From positions 1-37,317 of the forward strand of contig CAVXSI010000021.1 in NCBI GenBank assembly GCA_963764365.1: a stretch of DNA of 37,317 bases, given 5' to 3'. Source of the DNA: VRUE01 sp963764365. Its GTDB lineage: Bacteria > Actinomycetota > Thermoleophilia > Solirubrobacterales > 70-9. Positions 34,374 through 37,317 of the stretch are shown here, in pieces. Each line of letters begins with the position of its first letter. The stretch's first letter is position 1. The position numbers were made by a program, and so were the translations under genes. The notes beneath the pieces are model-generated. The model ran no database searches. It was not told the origin of the DNA and was given only the letters and a program-made list of their open reading frames with translations.

Positions 34374-35236
34374 GGCGCGCGGCCGGCCTCGCAGACGATC
34401 GCGTCGTCGCGGCCGATCCGCGCCGCGGCCGACCTCGCCTCGGCCAGGGTGGGGAAGAGCCCGACGGCGGTGGGGCCGGAGCCGGTGAGGAAGACGAGCG
34501 GGGCGCCGGCGCCCCGCAGGGCCTCGAGCGCGTCGCCGATCCCGGGGCACAGCGAGCGCGCCGCCGGCTCGAGGTCGTTGGCGAGCAGCGCCGCGTAGCC
34601 GAGCGGCGAGGCGCCGGCGCCGGCCGCCTCGCGCAGCCGCGTCGCGAGCTCGTCCAGCTCGGCGCCGGTGCGCCCGAGGCCGAGCCGGTCGGCCTCGGCG
34701 AACACCTCGGCCGTGCTCAACCCGCCGCCGCCGGGCAGCAGGACGACAGCGTGCGGCGCCGGCTCAGGCAACCGCTCCACCCGCTCGCCGGCGCCGCCGA
34801 CCAGCGCCAGCGCCGGGACCAGCTGCGAGGGAACGTCGGCGCCGAGCCCGGCCGCGATCGCCGCGAGGTCTGCCTGTGACGACTTCTTCTCGGACAGCGA
34901 GAACAAGTCGTCACGGCGGGTCGCCAGTCGCAGCACGGCGGCGGCGTCGGCGCTGCCGCCCCCCAGCCCGGCGGCGACCGGGATCCGCTTCTCGATCTCG
35001 ATTCGCAGCGGCGGCGTCTCCCAGCCCTCCTCGCGCAGCGCCGCCAGCGCCCGCGCGGCAAGGTTCTCCCCCTCGACGCCGGGACAGACGACGATGTCGC
35101 GCTCCGCCTTGGAGACCTCGATCGGGTCGGCGAGCGCGAGCGGCTCGAACAGCGAGCGGAGCTCGTGCAGGCCGTCCTCGCGGACCGGCCCGAGGAAGAG
35201 GCAGAGGTTGAGCTTTGCGGGGGCGTGGATGAGCAT
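34370..35236 (-). CDS. ispE: 4-diphosphocytidyl-2-C-methyl-D-erythritol kinase
   Basis: Phosphorylates CDP-methylerythritol in the MEP isoprenoid pathway. The 288-residue GHMP kinase shows APAKLNLCLFLG, the ATP loop PVAAGLGGGSADAAAVL and LTGSGPTAVGLF. Between the ATP loop and LGADVP there is an insert near RRDDLFSLSEKKSSQ, encoded by a 39-bp palindrome (34876-34914), 13 codons. ATG 35236 begins MLIHAPAKLN; a TTG nine bases upstream is possible. DedA-PAP2 overlaps its stop. Confidence 0.95.
   Translation of the reverse strand: MLIHAPAKLNLCLFLGPVREDGLHELRSLFEPLALADPIEVSKAERDIVVCPGVEGENLAARALAALREEGWETPPLRIEIEKRIPVAAGLGGGSADAAAVLRLATRRDDLFSLSEKKSSQADLAAIAAGLGADVPSQLVPALALVGGAGERVERLPEPAPHAVVLLPGGGGLSTAEVFAEADRLGLGRTGAELDELATRLREAAGAGASPLGYAALLANDLEPAARSLCPGIGDALEALRGAGAPLVFLTGSGPTAVGLFPTLAEARSAAARIGRDDAIVCEAGRAP
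34876..34914. repeat. 39-bp palindrome inside ispE
   Basis: GTGACGACTT (34876-34885) pairs with AAGTCGTCAC (34905-34914); the stem continues as TTCTCG with CGAGAA after one mismatch. The length equals 13 codons and the host frame stays open. Confidence 0.75.
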
Positions 35237-35306
35237 CGCGGTCAATTCGGCCGGGCTGCCCTTTCGAAGAGTCTCGCCGCCAGGGCGGCGAACTGCGCCG
35301 GGCGAA

Positions 35307-36080
35307 CTACGAGAGCGACTCGGCGCGGGCGTCCTCGGGCAGGCCGAGCGCGGTCAGCGCCGCGCGAATCGCGGCGAGCGAGCCCGGCCGCACGTGCTCG
35401 ACCGAACGGGCGAGGGCCTTGCGGCGGTGGGCGAAGGCGGCGCGGACCAGCTCGCGGGTCGCCTCGTCGGCGCCGGGCCCGGTGCGTCGCAGCGCGAGGA
35501 TCGCCGACTCGACCCGCGGCCGCGGCCGGAAGACCGCCGGGTCGACCGTCCGCCGTAGGCTGACCTCGCAGGCGAGCTGGACGAGGACGCTGGGCGAGCC
35601 GTAGGTGCGGCTGCCGGGCGCCGCCCGCAGCCGGTCGGCGATCTCGCGCTGGACCATCGCCGTCCAGCGGGTCAGCGAGGGCAGCTGCTCGATCGTCCGC
35701 AGCAGCAGCGGCGTCGCGATCGAGTAGGGCAGGTTGGCCACCAGCGCCGTCGGCGCCGGGTCCAGGCCGGCCAGGTCGAGCTTCATCGCGTCACCCCAGT
35801 GCAGCTCGACGTCCGGCAGCGCGGCGACCCGCTCCAGCGCCGGCTCCAGCCCCCGGTCGAGCTCGACGGCATGCACAAACCCCCCGCTCCGCTGTTCCTT
35901 TGCCTCGCCATCCGTGGCAGAGGAACAGCGCTGCCTGGTGGCTGCGGCTAGGCGCTCGGTCAGCACCCCCTCCCCGGCGCCGACCTCCAAGACCACGTCG
36001 GTGGCCCCGAGATCGGCGTCGCGGACGATCGCGTCGAGCAGGTTCGGGTCGGCGAGGAAGTTCTGCCCGAGCCTGACCAC
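35307..36080 (-). CDS. rsmA: 16S rRNA (adenine(1518)-N(6)/adenine(1519)-N(6))-dimethyltransferase
   Basis: Dimethylates two adjacent adenines near the 3' end of 16S rRNA (KsgA). The 257-residue protein shows LGQNFLADPN, SAM motif EVGAGEGVLTERLA, VHAVELDR, and the catalytic NLPYSI. Between motif I and the acidic VELDR strand there are about 20 extra residues (ATRQRCSSATDGEAKEQRSGGF) where the family normally has 3-6; they are encoded by a 41-bp palindrome (35890-35930). GTG 36080 is the start. IspE follows after 70 nt. Confidence 0.95.
   Translation of the reverse strand: MVRLGQNFLADPNLLDAIVRDADLGATDVVLEVGAGEGVLTERLAAATRQRCSSATDGEAKEQRSGGFVHAVELDRGLEPALERVAALPDVELHWGDAMKLDLAGLDPAPTALVANLPYSIATPLLLRTIEQLPSLTRWTAMVQREIADRLRAAPGSRTYGSPSVLVQLACEVSLRRTVDPAVFRPRPRVESAILALRRTGPGADEATRELVRAAFAHRRKALARSVEHVRPGSLAAIRAALTALGLPEDARAESLS
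35890..35930. repeat. 41-bp palindrome inside rsmA
   Basis: CGCTGTTCCTTTGCC (35890-35904) pairs with GGCAGAGGAACAGCG (35916-35930) with a single G-T pair; loop 11 nt. It encodes the extra loop between SAM motifs I and II. Confidence 0.8.
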
Positions 36081-36088
36081 GTCTAGGC

Positions 36089-36155
36089 GGCCGGTTCGGT
36101 GGCCGCGTGCGCCTTGGGGCGCGTCATCCAGGTGTGCGGGGTCGCGGGACCGGCC
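36089..36155. repeat. palindromic element G3 (67 bp)
   Basis: GGCCGGT (36089-36095) and ACCGGCC (36149-36155) close a long stem rich in G-T pairs. It shares GGCCGCGTGCG and GCGTCATCCAGG with the outer layer of G2 but lacks the nested core. It lies between the tatD stop and the rsmA start. Confidence 0.7.
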
Positions 36156-36161
36156 ATCTCG

Positions 36162-36929
36162 CTACCAGCCGAAGACGCGCCGCGCGTTGGCCTCGATCTG
36201 CGCCTCCAGCTCCGCGTAGGAGACGCCGCGGGCCTCGGCGACGACCCGGGCGGTGTCGACCACGTACGCGGGCTCGTTCGGCTTGCCGCGCACGGTCTGC
36301 GGCGCCAGGTAGGGGGCGTCGGTCTCGACCAGGACCAGCTCGGCCGGCAACTCGGCCGCGGCGGCGCGCAGGTCGTCGGACTTCGGGTAGGTGGTGTGGC
36401 CGGCGAAGGAGCAGTACCAGCCGCGCTCGGCGGCGTCGGCGGCGCGCCAGGGGGCGGAGAAGCAGTGCAGGATCACGGGGTGGCCCGCGGCCTTCGCGTC
36501 GAGCAGGTCGAAGATCTCGTCGCTTGCGGTCGTCTCCCCCTCCGGGTCACGGGCGTGGATGACGATCGGCAGGCCGGTGTCGATCGCGATCTCGATCTGA
36601 GCCTCGAAAGCGCGCCGTTGCTCGGCCGGGGTCGCACTGTCGCGGTAGTAGTCGATCCCGGTCTCGCCGATCGCCCGCACCTTCTCGTGCGCCGCGAGCT
36701 CGGCGATCCGCTTCGCCTCTGCGTCGTCGAAGCCGCCCGCCTCGGTCGGGTGGCAGCCGACGGTGGCGAAGACGTCATCGTGGCGCTCGGCGCCGGCGAT
36801 CGCGACGGCGTTCTGCTCGCCGCCGAGGCCGACGTTGAGCATCCGCGTCACCCCGGCCGCGCGGGCGGCGGCGACCAACTCGTCCTCGGGCGGCTCGCAG
36901 AGAAAGAGGTGCGTGTGGGAGTCGATCAC
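36162..36929 (-). CDS. tatD: TatD family metal-dependent DNase
   Basis: TatD enzymes are TIM-barrel metal-dependent nucleases acting on DNA, often annotated with D-tyrosyl-tRNA editing in other roles. The 255 residues show IDSHTHLF (metal His pair), IGETGIDYYR (metal Glu), VIHARD, HCFSAPW and VETDAPYLAP (metal Asp), the complete ligand set. GTG 36929 is chosen since VIDSHTH is the family start and TAGGCT lies 8 nt upstream. The rsmA gene follows, the conserved actinobacterial order. Confidence 0.93.
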   Translation of the reverse strand: MIDSHTHLFLCEPPEDELVAAARAAGVTRMLNVGLGGEQNAVAIAGAERHDDVFATVGCHPTEAGGFDDAEAKRIAELAAHEKVRAIGETGIDYYRDSATPAEQRRAFEAQIEIAIDTGLPIVIHARDPEGETTASDEIFDLLDAKAAGHPVILHCFSAPWRAADAAERGWYCSFAGHTTYPKSDDLRAAAAELPAELVLVETDAPYLAPQTVRGKPNEPAYVVDTARVVAEARGVSYAELEAQIEANARRVFGW

Positions 36930-36937
36930 GAGCGGAA

Positions 36938-36943
36938 AGCCTA
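36938..36943 (-). promoter_or_regulatory. -10 element of tatD
   Basis: TAGGCT on the minus strand, 8 nt before GTG 36929. Confidence 0.4.
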
Positions 36944-36949
36944 TCCGCG

Positions 36950-37000
36950 GCTTCCGGTGCGCTTTATTCCACCTATACGAGCAAAAGGCACACCGGAAGC
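36950..37000. repeat. palindromic element B2 (51 bp)
   Basis: GCTTCCGGTGCGCTTTA (36950-36966) pairs with AAAAGGCACACCGGAAGC (36983-37000), with mismatches at the same column as B1. It lies between the divergent tatD and metH starts. Confidence 0.8.
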
Positions 37001-37016
37001 AGATTTGGTCGCTCGA

Positions 37017-37022
37017 TAGCCT
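37017..37022 (+). promoter_or_regulatory. -10 element of metH
   Basis: TAGCCT, 8 nt before ATG 37031, no Shine-Dalgarno. Confidence 0.35.
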
Positions 37023-37030
37023 GCTCTCGT

Positions 37031-37317
37031 ATGCGGGAACGCGACTACATAGCCGCAACCAGGGAACGCGTCGTCGTCTTCGACGGCGGCATGGGCGCGA
37101 CCCTGGAGCAGTTCGACCTGACGCAGGAGGACTACGGCGGCCTGCTCGGCAAATGCCACGAGGCGCTCGTGCTCAACCGCCCCGACGTGATCGAGGGCGT
37201 CCACGCCTCGATGCTCGAGGCCGGCGCCGAGGTGGTCGAGACCGACAGCTTCCAGGGCTCGCGGCTGAAGCTCGAAGAGTGGGGGCTCGGCGACGAGACC
37301 CTGGAGATCAACGTCAA
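37031..37317 (+). CDS. metH: methionine synthase (cobalamin-dependent), N-terminal part
   Basis: The homocysteine S-methyltransferase domain begins here: VVVFDGGMGATLEQF, the family signature, then ASMLEAGAEVVETDSFQGSR. Only 95 codons lie in the window and the frame is open to the edge. Such a start is shared by MetH and by shorter homocysteine methyltransferases; LTQEDYGGLLGKCHEALVLNRPDVIEGVH resembles MetH most. No cobalamin riboswitch is visible upstream. Confidence 0.8.
   Translation, partial: MRERDYIAATRERVVVFDGGMGATLEQFDLTQEDYGGLLGKCHEALVLNRPDVIEGVHASMLEAGAEVVETDSFQGSRLKLEEWGLGDETLEINV

Noticed and set aside
36930..37030. Cobalamin or SAM riboswitch before metH
   Set aside because: The gap is filled by palindrome B2 and a short leader; no riboswitch core motifs are visible.

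Overview
The window is high-GC (about 70% by eye) actinobacterial chromosome. Gene content and order fit Thermoleophilia/Solirubrobacterales best, but that placement is from memory of such genomes, not a search. The backbone is a minus-strand housekeeping series known from Actinobacteria: tatD, rsmA (ksgA), ispE ... glmU, prs ... rplY (ctc/L25), pth ... mfd, parvulin-type foldase, eno, ftsB-like, with ppx at the far end on the plus strand. Between these sit a thiamine-diphosphate enzyme, a sigma factor fused to a zinc-finger/Pro-rich tail, an R2-like ligand-binding oxidase, a UPF0173 hydrolase, a rhomboid-like pseudoprotease, an archaeal-type class I aldolase, a thermonuclease, an ABC1 kinase, a GDPD, an HdeD-type membrane protein, a PucR regulator and a DedA-PAP2 fusion. 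Three tRNAs are present: the 5' part of initiator tRNA-Met at the left edge, tRNA-Leu(TAA) and tRNA-Gln(TTG). The right edge holds the start of metH.

Layout: 1-1107 tRNA-fMet (partial) and ppx; 1108-1516 a gene-free, less GC-rich, hairpin-rich stretch; 1517-6127 TPP enzyme, tRNA-Leu, sigma factor, R2lox; 6128-7946 a minus operon (rhomboid-like, small ORF, UPF0173); 8040-10935 aldolase, nuclease and three small proteins; 11063-20324 the minus cluster mfd/foldase, eno, ftsB-like, GT-C glycosyltransferase; 20346-26238 a degraded ORF, SDR, enoyl-CoA hydratase, pth, L25, ABC1 kinase, membrane protein; 26372-30568 GDPD, prs, glmU, HdeD-like; 30655-34373 tRNA-Gln, small proteins, PucR, DedA-PAP2; 34370-36929 ispE, rsmA, tatD; 37031-end metH.

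The striking feature is a dense population of palindromic elements, about 18 in 37 kb (39 to 165 bp each). At least five fall into repeat families (called A, B, C, D, G here). In families A, C and G the outer arms differ between copies but stay complementary, while internal asymmetric segments stay nearly constant; that is the signature of a structured, probably mobile, non-coding element. Some lie inside genes in frame: two in a membrane glycosyltransferase gene (one next to a 3 x 36-bp tandem repeat), one in ispE and one in rsmA. Others overlap gene ends. No transposase is present here to explain them.

A second pattern is that about a dozen genes have a TANNNT hexamer 6-10 nt before the start codon and no Shine-Dalgarno, suggesting widespread leaderless transcription. 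Two genes (ppx and the glycosyltransferase) read as frameshifted at G/C runs, which looks more like consensus error than decay.
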